This document shows, piece after piece, positions 25,931 through 38,700 of a stretch of 64,000 nt of DNA. How positions within the stretch are numbered: the first letter of the stretch is position 1; every line of letters begins with the position of its first letter. The stretch is taken from the NCBI GenBank assembly GCA_018340375.1, contig JAFFJZ010000002.1, positions 22,090,001 through 22,154,000 of the forward strand, read 5' to 3'. The position numbers and the translations under genes are program-made. The notes below the pieces were generated by a model. That model had not been told where the DNA came from and did no database searches. It saw only the letters and a program-made list of their open reading frames with translations. The stretch is from Gonatopus flavifemur (taxonomy: Eukaryota; Arthropoda; Insecta; Hymenoptera; Dryinidae).

Positions 25931-28564
25931 CAACTGATGATAAAAGCTGAACTAAAACTACCATGAAATGATTTTCAAGTCGCCAATGGAAGATGAAATG
26001 TGTGATATACTCTTTAACTGAGAATAAAATCACTTATCCATAGAATTATTTATTCTCTTCCATCAATCTACTTTTCGGATCGCTTACCTGCGTTTTCTTT
26101 TGAATCGTTCTCCATTGAAACTTGTCTTATCTTCGGCATCGCAAAAACCGGGGGACAAGTGAAATGTCCAAGCATTAGAAGTGAATGACACGTTAGCGAA
26201 TATGTCACCGTGAATTGCTGTTCTTCCTTCGCTTTGGGAGAAAAAAAACAAGATGAAAAAGGGACGAAATGTGACAGACTTCCTTCGTGACTTCGCATCT
26301 TTTTTTGCCGGTGAAATGAAGAAGGAAGGCTAAAGATGGAAAGATTTGAAGATTTAATGATTCACTGAGTCATTTAAAACGATGATATCCTTAATGATCC
26401 ATCATCGTACAAAGCTTTCATTGTTGTTTTTGAGAGAGGAGGGAGTTTTATACATAACATGAGACATTTCTGATGAAATTACGATTGAAAATGAGGTATA
26501 GAAATGATAGGATGAGGTGATGAGTATCGCTCGAAGATTTATATGTCCTGAATTGAAAATTTCAGTAACAACAGTTTGGTTTTATCCTGGGTAATTTATC
26601 AATATCCTATGTGATTTTATTCATGATGTTCTCTTTCGAATGTTTTAAGATCAACAGCAGAGAACAGAAACTGGGATAAGTACATTTTCATGTAAAATAT
26701 ACTTCATGTAGAAATTGCTAGAGTTGAAGAATGGCCCAGTACATTCTTAGCATGTGCTGCAGATTTCGGCGAAAACAACCCCACACTGAGAAAAATTAAA
26801 TGTGAAAATAACCTCTATTTCTTATATTTTTCACCCGTCAAATAATGAAAACTGAAGCCAGCCTTTCAAAAGTGGAAAGTACCTTTTCAGTGTTGAATTT
26901 CACCGTACATTCGGTTTGATTCACCAAAAAGATGGTATTTATCACCTAGCTCATGGTAATAATAACTAAAAAGATAGTATTCATCACCTAACTCATGGTA
27001 ATAATAACCAAACTAATGTATTTTTCACCGTCAAATACATTACTATATCGAAACATGATTTCTACAATGCAGATTTTCCTCAGTGCAAGAAACATAACTG
27101 CAGGCGTTTCAGAGAACCTGCAACGGCTCTCTGAATCTCATCAGCGGCCCGTTAAAACGCCAATAATCATGGTTTCTGTTCGGAATAATTACTGTTTTTT
27201 AACTCTCATCAATTATTTGCCAGCTTTCAGACGGTATTGCTTTACGTGGACAATTTTGGACCAGTATCAAATTTGTAGTCTTTTTTGGCAACATGATTAC
27301 TCTCTTGACACATGACTGTGCTAGTACTAGGTCAGAGTTGGAGGAATTTCTCTGAATCCTTCCCCTATCAACCACCTTTTCTACATAAAATTCCACAGGA
27401 GTCCCCATTTAGGCCAGTTCATTCTAAGAGTTCGAGTATAGCCAAGTATTAAAATTCTTGACAGGATCTCAACTGAATCGAAATCAATCTCATCAGGTCT
27501 GAGATATCAATTTTCCAGTCAACATACTGATAGCTTGAAGATGTTTTGCCAAGAAATCTTAATGGTATCCAGGCCTAGATTAGGGAGAGAGATAACAAGA
27601 CCCCAGTAGAAATTTGATCAGGCATTCCCTATTTTTAATAAGTTTCTGTTCAGGTTAAAATCCGGAAACCGTGAGTAAGGAAAATCTTATCAGGGCCTGA
27701 CAAGGGACTTATCTGATTTCCCTAATAGGATTCAAATACGGTTGTAACGCAGAGGTACAATAGGGTTCGGACGAGATTTCCATAAAATCGAACGAAATAG
27801 GGAATCCCGTAATGAAACCTGATGAGGACCTGATAGGAAATGCAGCATGCCTCGTCAGGTCCTGATATTTTCCTGTTCAAAATGTCTACTAAGAGAGCTA
27901 CTGTGGCCCGCTTATCGGGAAGTTCATTTAAGGAATCTGGATTGTTATAAGAAATTCTGAAGGATATTTTCTCCTCTCGTTTGTCAGTTCAAGGGGTCCT
28001 ATTTTCCTGAAAATCATGCGCGCCGGCATTTTTTGGTGTTTCCTTTGAAAAAATCAGGGTCTCAAGAGAAAAATTGTTTCGTAATATTCGATCTTCAGTA
28101 AACATACCTACAAATTTTTAAAACGATATTCTTCCTATGAAAAAAAAAGTGTAAAAAAAGCAATTTTTCCTGACAATCTTAACCAGAAAGACCCCTTAAG
28201 AGGACTTCGAACGTTCTCTCAACCCTGGATCTAAAAATATCTGAACTTCAGCTGGGTTCTAGTCGAGTCCTGATATGAACATCCATCCAGTCTTCATACA
28301 CTGAGAGAAATTCATAGTTGAATTTACTATGGAATTATAGGCATGGGGGAACATACTGACTTCCAATGAAATTTACTATGGCATACAAATAGAAACCTGA
28401 TCAAATTTACAATGTTTTACAATAAATCCTCTCCTTCCTACCATTGTCTGTCATTTTATTCCTGTTTTGTTGATGGGGGTCGTTGCTGCTTCCGTCCGTG
28501 GTCCTTGACCAGTTGTGTTTTAGCGTAGACAATGCTGTCCAGATGAATTCTGAAATGCAAATTT

Positions 28565-28643
28565 TGCTCCACAGTTGACGAGAATCGAACTCACAACTTC
28601 CAACATGGAAAACCAGCGCTTTACCCACTGAGCTATGGAGGCT
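28565..28643 (-). repeat. tRNA-derived SINE head (minus strand)
   Basis: On the minus strand it has a tRNA-like box A (TAGCTCAGTGGGTA) and box B (GAGTTCGATTCTC) at tRNA spacing, starting GCCTCCA, with a possible imperfect acceptor pairing to TGGAGC. The imperfect stems and the following non-tRNA sequence suggest a SINE and not a working tRNA gene. A similar module is at 48607-48678. Confidence 0.6.
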
Positions 28644-29489
28644 GTTCAAATAACCTCAACCCAAGAATGCCATTTTGAATATGATTCACCCGATTGAGAA
28701 GAGATACAATTGACGTAATGTCTTATGAAATGGATGTGAATATAAGGGGATCATACTCTATGTAAAATCACGTTTTTATTCATATGAATAGGAAATAATT
28801 CTTTTTCAACACACGTTTGTCTATATCTACATTGATTTTCTTTGGTTGTGATTAACTTCATGACATATCAAAAGCGATTGCATTGATGAGGTTGTCTCAA
28901 CCCTGCCACTTTTCAGCCAAACTTATTGGATATTCGTTCAATTACTTCAATTAACCAATTCTCCAGAAGCAATTGAATGAGAATATTATCTTAAATGCTT
29001 ATCCTTTTCAATTACACCTGATGCATTTCAATCACCTCGATATGAGATTGAATCAACTGTTTAAAATGGTGCGTTCAAATTTCGTTGTGTTTCCATTAAA
29101 CACATGGTGATTGACTGAAACGCGCGTCTTATTTAGTTACAATATCGCTATAGGGTCGAATCAACCAAACGTGGATTTTTTTACCAAATGACGGGGAATT
29201 TATATGAAGCGTTATTCTGTTGACTCAACCGAATACCTGCCAAACCCTTGGCGGGGTTGCCAAAAACACATTCTTTTTCTCAGTGCAGCTGTTCTTTATA
29301 AATAACAGATCAAACAGAAATCTTAGATACAGAATCCTCCTCTCCTAAATACTTTGTCAATTAGAGTAAAGTACAAAGTCCATACAATTTCTTTTATGCG
29401 CACTGTTAGTATCATTCTGATAAGGGATGGTTTATGAACAATGATTATGTTTATTGCACCGCGACTGTGCACTTCGAAGCAAGTGCAGG

Positions 29490-29725
29490 ATATTAGAAAT
29501 TGAAATTATGGCAGTTCCACGTAAAAGTTCAAGCAACAGGGGATCATTTAACGTGTATGAATAACTGAGGAAAAAGTGGAGGAGAATGTGCGTAGTTGAA
29601 AGACATTCGGGTTTGTATGGGAGAGCCAGGAAGAATCTATGGATCGGGAAAGTAAGGGAAAAAAGGAAGATGAGAGTAGTATTATCAAAGTTTTGAGAAA
29701 CAGGAATAGTTTTTGTTTTTCGGAA
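29490..29725. repeat. dispersed repeat, copy 2 (partner at 25621-25930)
   Basis: This is the shorter copy of the 25.6 kb repeat, with the same order of conserved blocks and an internal deletion. Confidence 0.65.
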
Positions 29726-30137
29726 GAAGTAGATATTATCTACGATCAAACTATGGTAGCGAAACGTTGAATCGAAGTACCTATAAAGTCATTATTAAGC
29801 ATCCCGTAAACGAGAAACCTTCCCCATCGCGAACATTGTGTTAAATTACTGCTCATTTCTTTGCCATGGAGAGGAAAGTTACATTATAATAAATTATTAT
29901 ATTACTTATATGTACAAAACAGACTCGCTTGAAGATATCATTCACTCAGATACTCTCCAGAACACGAGTATATCTGATAGTATAATATAGAAGAATTTTT
30001 CTACATCGTACCATCAGATATACATGAAAAAAGAAGGAATTAATACTTGTAGCAGCTACCCACGCAGTCGATCTTCGACCGCATCTACGAAAAGTAGTTC
30101 CAGCAACTATTTAGTACTTGAAATAAATACCATGCTG

Positions 30138-30410
30138 TACCCGGAGAAAAAGGTATCTTCAAAAATCCCATAAGTTACGGATTTTTGGGATTGGTCTAAT
30201 CCGAGTCAAAATATTGACGTGAAGATACCTCCAAAAGTATCATAATGGCTGGGACTTTTATGAGGAAAGTAGCACACTTCTTTATAAAAGTCCAAGAAAT
30301 TATGGGACTTTTAGAGATTCGCTCACGTAAATATTTTGACTCGGGTCAGACCAACGCCAAAAATCCATAAGTTATGTTATTTTTTAAGATATCTGTTTTC
30401 TCAGTGTATA
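30138..30410. repeat. foldback MITE with AGAAAA..GTATCTTC ends
   Basis: The left arm (ATCCCATAAGTTACGGATTT, then CCGAGTCAAAATATTGACG) pairs with the right arm (CGTAAATATTTTGACTCGGG, then AAATCCATAAGTTATG). A TTTTCTCAGTGT-type end closes it. The loop is around 30275. Confidence 0.72.
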
Positions 30411-30598
30411 GATCGGGCCAAAGGTTCATAAAAGCTAACTTTTAGATTCACAAACGTTTGACTAGCCCTGGTAGAAATGTCACAAGTTCTTCCCCATGAC
30501 TGGTGAGGCACGAAAGAGGAAAAACTGATTGGAAAAACCTAGCGAGGCGCTAGTTAGTAACTGATGAGTTTGATCCAATCAGCGTTGGTTGGGTAAAA

Positions 30599-30812
30599 CT
30601 ACACGGAAAAAAATACTCCGGTTATGATATGGACAGCAAGAATTACTGCTATTTTAACCGGAATTCTAGTTAAATGAATCAAGTCTCCGGCAAATTTAAC
30701 AAGGGCTCCGGTAAATTTAACAAGAATTCCAGTAAGAGTCACAGATATTCCTTGCTGTCCATATAGTAACCGGAATTCTGGTAAAATTAACAGTTCATTT
30801 TTTTCCGTGTAG
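30599..30812. repeat. 214-bp MITE with CTACACGGAAAAAAAT ends
   Basis: Ends CTACACGGAAAAAAAT and ATTTTTTTCCGTGTAG are perfect inverted repeats. ATGGACAGCAAG and CTTGCTGTCCAT also pair internally. Between them are several diverged units of TCCGGTAAATTTAACAAG. Confidence 0.85.
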
Positions 30813-31849
30813 TGAGTTAATCATCACTATTCAATGAGTTGAACTGATTAGTGTTGGTTGGGCAAAACTAGGGAGTTACTCATATCATTATTTAATAAGT
30901 TGAACTAATTAGTAATAATAGGATAAAACTGTTTAATAACTGCAACTTTTCACTGCGTGTATACACGAAATGAAGAAAGATGAGCGTTTTAATCTTGATT
31001 TAATGCAAAAAATATTATTCATACTTGGTATTAAATAAGGTAGTGTTGTTGCTAGATTCACTTTGAAATTGAAAGCAAATCCAAACAACAATACTGTGAG
31101 ACAGACCATGTGTGACAGAAAATGTTCATTTCTTAATCATTCCATGGATAAAAAGGACTCTTAACGATTATCTATTTGCAAGTCCCGAATAATGAAATCC
31201 GTTTCTGGAGGGGATCAGAAGTTCACAAAAATTTGTCTGCTAACATGTACATCAATTGATTGAATCAATGAATTTCAGTTCCTGAACGAGTAGGGATCAA
31301 TTTATCAGTTGATTCAAAAATATAATCAATCGTAAATGTCATTATTGAAAGAGAATTTTATGTATTGTTGAAAATTTAATATGAAATTTGGAAATGTTTA
31401 TTCCGGTCGTGTTACTTGTGTTAAAAATTTCCTGGGTAAAATATGAGACAAAACGATTCTCTTTACCAACAATTCATTTTGCGTGACCAAATAAAATTCA
31501 TGGACATTGATATTTTTAGAATATCACGTTCAACTATATATGGAACACCACAGTGACGATCAAGTTGTTTCAATGAGGAATCGGTTTGAATAATTGGTGT
31601 GGAAAAATTCTTTTCCAAATGAGATTCCGAAAAAACAGCATGGACGCGACCAAATATTTGTAAATATTTATTCATATTATTTAATATACATTATTCTCCA
31701 TATGCTAGAATCATCAGTACCGGGGTGAGCACTTCTCTAAAAGTGAAAGATCTCTTGTTTTTTATCTTTGTTTCCATGCAAGTTATAGAAAGATAGTGAA
31801 GTTATTCCCACGTCACTGATTATTATGTAGCAATATTGAAGGCCTTCCA

Positions 31850-32556
31850 GTGTGGGACTGCTCTCGAGAGCCCTCAAGGGGTGATATCTAGGGCTTACCA
31901 CAAACGATGGGAACATTTTTGAAATATGAGGTTTTGTGCATGTGAAAGTACTAGTCTTTGAGTACCAGAAACACATTTTATCATATTTTTACACCACAAA
32001 ATGGCGGCATATCAGCAAATTCAAAATGTATCTGTTAATTCACATGGGCGTAACGCTACAGGTCACAAATGTGAATTTAGAACGGGAAACCAAAAAGTTT
32101 CTCAAAATATAGCCCAAAATCTAGCAAACATTGTAGGATTTTTTCGATAAATTGAATACGACAGATTTTATGAAGGATTTTCGATCGATTCAACAAAGAA
32201 ACAATCGGAAAAACAATTCTAATCAATGCCATTTTTTTAAAAATCAGCTTTTCCGAAAAATCCTACGATGTTTGCTAGATTTTGGACTATATTTTGAGAA
32301 ACTCTTCAGTTTTTTCTCCTAGATCCATAATTGTGACCTGTAGCGGTACGCCCATGTAAATTAATAGGCTTATTTTGAATGTGCTGATATGCCGCCATTT
32401 TGTATTGTAAAAATATGATAAAATGTGTTTCTGGTACTCAAAAACTAGTACTTCCATATGCAAAAAACGCCATATTACAAAAATGTTTCTATCGTTTGTT
32501 GTAAGTCTTAGAAAATGGCAAAAAACTTCGTGGATACAAGGTGATATTACCCCTTA
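31850..32556. repeat. about 700-bp foldback element
   Basis: Long arms are inverted around a centre near 32200: left CATGGGCGTAACGCTACAGG and ACACATTTTATCATATTTTT against right CCTGTAGCGGTACGCCCATG and AAAAATATGATAAAATGTGT. The outer ends carry AAGGGGTGATATC / GTGATATTACCCCTT. It lies just upstream of the neprilysin-like start. Confidence 0.85.
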
Positions 32557-32731
32557 ATATAGCAGTGATTACGTGTAAAGTTGTGTAATATTGTGGCAAT
32601 ATTAATGCAATATTATGTGCTGTGTAGAATAGATACACAATCTACATCAACAATTTACATTTACTGTAATGGTAGACATAGCGCTCACTTTATATCAAAT
32701 TATATTGTGTTTTAGAACATCTTTGAGGTTT

Positions 32732-35700
32732 ATGATGACTTTGATGGTGATGATAGAAGGATCACGAGTTTTTGCTAGCGAGTTGACATCACCTGCAGTC
32801 ACGCCTTTGGATCAAGGTAAAAATCATATCCCATACAGGTATTGACAAGACTGAAAAACACAAAAGCTTGTCCCAGTCTTGGTACGTTTATCCATAATTT
32901 TAACATGATTCACGTACGGTATTCTGGGGGAAAAAATCAAGCCAAAATATGGATCAAATTACTCTTTTCATCAATAAAAGGAGCATTGTTTGATGCTCGG
33001 CGAATTACTTGGACCAGGCTTGAAAAAACCATTGGCCCAAGCTTGTGCTGGTCTCATCAGTCCCAAGCCTGGGCCAAGTTTCTTCAAGGCCAGTCTCGGC
33101 AGGTCTTGTGCCAGGCTTGGTCCATCATTGGGCCATTGGTCCATATCACTCACATGGGAATGTCTCAAAATGCAAGTCATAAATTTTATACCAAACTATG
33201 CAAAATACATGATTGAAAGGACTTTTTTTAGGCTTGCAAAGCAATCACTTTTGATATTAAATCATTTGAAGAAACCAAAGAAGTTATGAATTTTTCCCTT
33301 TTAACAGGATACCATAAAACCCGATATGATTTTTGAATTATTGCCACCCATTCCCCGGATAGCATACTGCCTCCAGAAGCATTAAAAAATAGTTCTCAAG
33401 AACTCTCGAAGAATCTTTTCGAATTATTGTAGAGTAAGACTGCTATTTGGGTTTTAGCCCAGAAAAAATTGGTTTGAGAGCGGTCGTGGAGGAACCTTGT
33501 CACATTTTCATCCAATTTTTTTGGGGATTTTATTAAGTAATATATGAATGATCCGCACTCCTGTTCATACATAATTTCAACCGAGTACCATCATATTTTT
33601 CGTCATAACGTGTGAATAATTTCGTAGTATCAATAGCTGATCAATATAGAAAAAAGTAATCTGGAAATGAAGAGCAAAATCCATCTCAATGCCTCTACAA
33701 TTGAGAGTTTTATTATATTAATCCTCTCAAATGGAGAGATATACTTTTGATACCATATGTCAGAGGAGAAGTTGCATCAAAATCAAAGGGATACTCTTAT
33801 TTCGATAATAATTTTTGTTTGGTGAATTGATTGATGGTTTTACAATTTTGTTTAGTGTTAGCTTGGTTGGAGGCAACCATACAGCCTCAACTTCCTGCGT
33901 GTGAGAACTTCCATACCCGCGTTTGTGGAATATGGAGTAAGTTATATAAGCACAAAAGCTTCCCAGGTGAATTGTATTCTGTGGTCACTTCTCATTACGA
34001 GACCATCATTGCTCGAATAGGTCGTGAGTATGCAACATTATGTTTACATGAACAATCAAAATCCAGCAAACCCCTTCGGAAACTTCTACAAAAATGAGTA
34101 CTTTATACCACACTACTGGCCCGTATTAAGAAAACGAAATAAGTCCAACAGCACTGGTTACTGTATTAACACAAATTTGTCGTGTCTTCATAGTAGACTC
34201 TGTACTGAATACTGTAATCAATTCAACGTTTGGATCGCAATTACAAAATTAAACAAAATAATCCTTTCCGAATGATTAATAAATGAGAAAAAAGAACTCG
34301 AATTGCAAGTGGAATAGATCAATGAAAAGAATAAGAAACTAATAAAAGTTTCAAAACTGTGGATAAATTCCGCAAGAGCTCCCTTCTCTTGACATTTTAA
34401 GAATTCATTTATTATTATCTGATGTCGTATCTGGCATGGTTCAATTTAGGTTGATACTAGCTCAAATAGCATTTTGAAGATGCTCTTAGGTTCGCGCGCA
34501 ACTCTTCGCACATATTCGTATACATCGCTTTGTGAGAGCATGTTATCTAGGAGGTCGGTAGGGCTAAGTAGAACCATGCAAGATAATGCTGATCTAGGTG
34601 GAACCATGCTGGGTGGTACCAGCTTAGGTAGATTCATCTTAGTTCCATTCAAGTAGGTACTACCCAGCATGGTCTTGACTGACATGATTCTACCGTAAAC
34701 AAATTCCTACTGTTCCTATCAGATCCCTCTAACTATCTAGAACCCAGATGGATCTTGTCAACAAGGAATTGTGTTTGGAACATATCTCATAAACAACCGA
34801 AGGACTACATCTCGGATATTTCTAATCTTGTATTTACATGCTTTGTTTCGTGAATGAAATCCACGTCATCCTTTGAAACTATATGAAAATTGAATTCATT
34901 GATTCACTGTTAGAAATTTCAGCATTAATTTTAATGCATTTGCTGGAAGTTTTTTTTAATTACGTGCATGAATTGAGTTTTATACACATTTCACATGAAA
35001 TTTAATGTAAGCTATAGCATAATCTATATTTTTTTCATGTTTTTGTACATTAGATCTAATGCAAAATCTAAAATGTGTATTAACCTGAATTTATGTACGT
35101 GACTGAAAAAAACTTCCAAATATTTCTGACAGTGTTGCTCAAGAACTCTTATATTTCATTAATTTGTTTATTTCAGGAATATTGCGACAACCACCGCCTT
35201 CTGATTTTAACAAAACTCTAATCGAGTATGCGCAACGAGAGTACATGGCTTGTATGAATTTTGGTATGCAATCATTTGAACACCGTTAATTTTCAATCAT
35301 TGTCATCCTTCGAATGTAATGAATAAGGTCATTGATTTGAGTCTAAATCCAGTGGATTTAGACGTTGTATGCACCACGTTAATAATCTTTTCCCTCGAGT
35401 TGTAGCTTAAATTTCATTCTGGACCAAGAGAAGTGTCCAAAATTAGGTATTTTTTAAATCAAAATGTAGGCTGAGTTCTGTAAGACGTTCCCTATGGAAA
35501 AGATCTCATAAAAACTGATACGTGGAATCTATGAGACTTTATGAGATTTTATATGAGCATTTGTCCAGGGGTTTATGAGATTTTATAATGCCATTATGGA
35601 AATTAATAAGCACAAAATTGGATTTTATCAGGTTTTATAAGCAATCGTGGAAAATCTCACAAAGACGTTTAAAATGAAAATTCCCTATGAGATTTTGGTG

Positions 35701-38700
35701 TGCTTTTGTCCAGGAGTTTATCAGAATGTATCAGCATTTATAAGACCTTTTCAACAGGGTTTGAAAGATATCTTCCCGAAAGACAAGTTTTAGATCTTCC
35801 AGAAGATACTCTCTATATATAAGTATAGATATTTTTATGAAGCTTCAACGAACGTTCCATCTAACACGTCGTTCAATAAGTCCCGAGACTAACAACGAAA
35901 ACAATATTTTTTTTTCAAAAATCATTTTTATTCATCAATATAATCTCCTTTCAGAGTGATACGATCTTTCCAACGCCTTTCCAACATTGCTATACCATGT
36001 TTATAGAAGGATTTATCCTTTGCTTCAAAATAGGCTTCAGTTTCGGCAATGACCTCCTCATTCGAGCCAAATTTTTTTCCCTGGAGCATTTTTTTGAGAT
36101 CAGTAAAGAGCCAGTAGTCGCTGGGGGCTAAATCTGGCGAATACGGGGGGGGGGGGGAGCAAATCAAAGCCCAACTCGTTGAATTTTGCTATTGTTTTCA
36201 TGGACTTGTGGCATGGTGCATTATCTTGGTGAACAAGGATTTTTTTCTTCTTCATGTGCGGTCGTTTTGCTGCGATCTTCTCCTTCAAACGTACCAACAC
36301 GTCGATATAATAATCACTGTTGATCGATTCACCCTTTCCCAGGTTGTCAATGAAAATCACGCCATGTGTATTCCAAAAAACAGACGCAATGACTTTGCCA
36401 GCAGACTGCTGCGTTTTTGGACGCTTTGGGCGGCTTTCGCCAGCCATGCGTCGCTCAGATGATTGCCGATTCGACTCCGGAGTGAGATGATGTATCCATG
36501 TTTCATCCATAGTCACGTATCGACGCGGGAAATCCTTTTTATTGCGAGTAAATAGCGATAAACAGCTCTCTGAATCGTCGACTCACCGCTGTTTTTGTTC
36601 CACTGAAAGCAATCGCGGCACCCACTTGGAAAAAAACCTTTTTCATGCTCAATTTTTCATGAATGATTGTAAATACGCTTCCAGATGATATCCATGTCAT
36701 TTCTGCAATCTCACGGACCTTCACTTTGCGATTTCTTATTACGATTTTTAACACTCCACTTACATTTTCCGGTGTAACGGCTTCCAATGGCCTACCCGAA
36801 CGTTCCGCATCGTTTGTGTCCGTACGACCACGTTTAAACTCAGCATACCAACGATAAATCGTTGGTTTGGATGGAGAGGAGTCGGGTAACGTTTTTCAAG
36901 CCATTGCTGGGCTTCTACGGTGTTTTTACCCATGAAACAACAATGTTTTATCAACACACGAAACTCGCTTTTTTCCATTTTTCAAACAAATTACAAAGTG
37001 ACTTTATTCTAACCTCCATAACTCTGCTGTTTGTGGTCCGATCGACGTGAAATTTTTACACGTTTTATGTGAAGGTTCGCACTCTAGGGAAACGTGGCCA
37101 GTTTGGTACTACTAGCGCCATCTCTGGGGTAGTCTCGGGACTTATTCAACGATGTGTCATGTATTTCCTGAATGTATTCCGAGACGGTCATTTGAACGTT
37201 CGTAGAACCTTTATCAAACGTTTGTGAATCTACAAGTTAGCTTTTATGAACCTTCGGCCCCATCTATACAGATCTAATCTGAACATTCGTTGAAGCTTCA
37301 TGTCCCCTTCGGGTTATGAATCGTTTATCTACTGAGCAGTTCACCTTACTTTCTAGTCATTTTTTTGAGAGTAAGAAGTGTTTCAGAAATCCAAAAGATT
37401 TCTCCGGATGTTTCCAAAGACATCTTGAACTTGTCTGGAAATATCTTCGAGTAGGTCCGGGTCATTTGATGACTTCCCGTACAGCACAACTACCGATCCT
37501 CCACCTAAGGCTTGGGTGGACCGGTGGTGGAGAATTGGTGGAGAAATGGGAGCCGTGGAAATAAAGGACCAATAAGGGAGAGTCTCCGTTGAGGCAACCG
37601 AGAGGCGACCGAGAAATGTCCGCCCCCTGTATTTTTGATATAATTCTTATTGGTGCATTTACGTTACCAAATTTAAATGTATGAATTCACGAATTTAAGT
37701 TTTACTGAAAATACAGGGGGTGGACATTTCTCCGTCGCCTCTCCGTTGCCTCAACGGAGACTCTCCCTTATTTCTCTCTTATTTCCACGGCTCCCATTTC
37801 TCCACCAATTCTCCACCGAAGTCCTAGGTGGAGGATCGGTGGTTGTGCTGTACGGGTTATGAGTGATTATTATCTGCCATGCAAAGCCATGAATATTGCC
37901 TCTACGAATTCCAAATTGATCGACTGTTTTCAGGCAATGATAGTGAAATTACCCAGGAAAATATTGAACATCTTAGATCGTCAACTGGAGATCGTATAAG
38001 TTGGCCTATGTTAGGCACCAACGCAATGGTTGAACTATGGTTGAATAATCTTAACAAAACCAGACCCAAGTACGCGAAGATTGATGCAGTTATGGCAACG
38101 TTAAGTTTACGTGGACAGTTTTCCCAGCAAAGTCCATTATTTACTATGGACCTCTCTCGCAAAATGGGCACTACTACAACGCTCCTACGTGTAAGAATGT
38201 GTTTGTCAATATTTTTGTTGAGTTCGATCTTTTAACTCTTCGTCTGTAAACCAGGAGATTTCGTGCCTCAGCCGAAACGATTTTGGTAAGGTACTTTCAA
38301 TTTCTGCTCAGATTTTTAACACCGAAACATATGAAAACATTCAATCTTCAACAATAATACAATGCGTATGTTACGTTGAAAGTTGACAACAGCACACCCA
38401 GAAAATGATAAGCTTGAAAACAGCATGAGATTATGCTTAACAGTTGAAAATCTCAAAAATGCTTATTTTCACTCTACTATGCTCATTTTAAAACGATGTT
38501 AGTTGCAAAAGAAATATAAAATATTTTCAGAACAAAATTAAGAGATATATATATTCTTAAATTCAGCATAAAATATTCTATGAGAAACGATATTTGATTT
38601 GAAAATATTAAGCGCAACGCAACTTGACGTTATTCTTATTCTCACGCTTAAACATTCAGTACGTTCTTCTCAAGAATGTGACATTTGGTTCAAACGTACG

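Larger units (their letters stand above)
24271..32731. other. 8.5-kb stretch without a supported gene
   Basis: Between the 23.3 kb ORF and the first neprilysin-like exon I find no exon I can defend. Recognisable content is a dispersed repeat pair (25621-25930 and 29490-29725), a tRNA-derived sequence at 28565-28643, foldbacks at 30138-30410, 30599-30812 and 31850-32556, and a region near 27400-28300 with many diverged CAGGTCCTGAT-like words. The promoter of the + strand gene probably lies in the right part. Confidence 0.5.
35815..37313. repeat. half of a foldback repeat, interrupted by a mariner
   Basis: The pieces 35815-35863 and 37158-37313 together match, in order, the right arm of the foldback at 46174-46850 (AAGTATAGATATTT, GAACGTTCCATCTA, then CAAACGTTTGTGAATCTA, AAGTTAGCTTTTATGAACCT, CCCCTTCGGG). 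The mariner at 35864-37157 splits it exactly after CCATCTA. The left arm is missing. Confidence 0.8.

Noticed and set aside
26068..26298. Minus-strand ORF whose MPKIRQVSMENDSKENA part ends at a good GTAAGC donor
   Set aside because: It could be a first coding exon, but I found no downstream exon in phase and no family resemblance. Single donors like this occur by chance.
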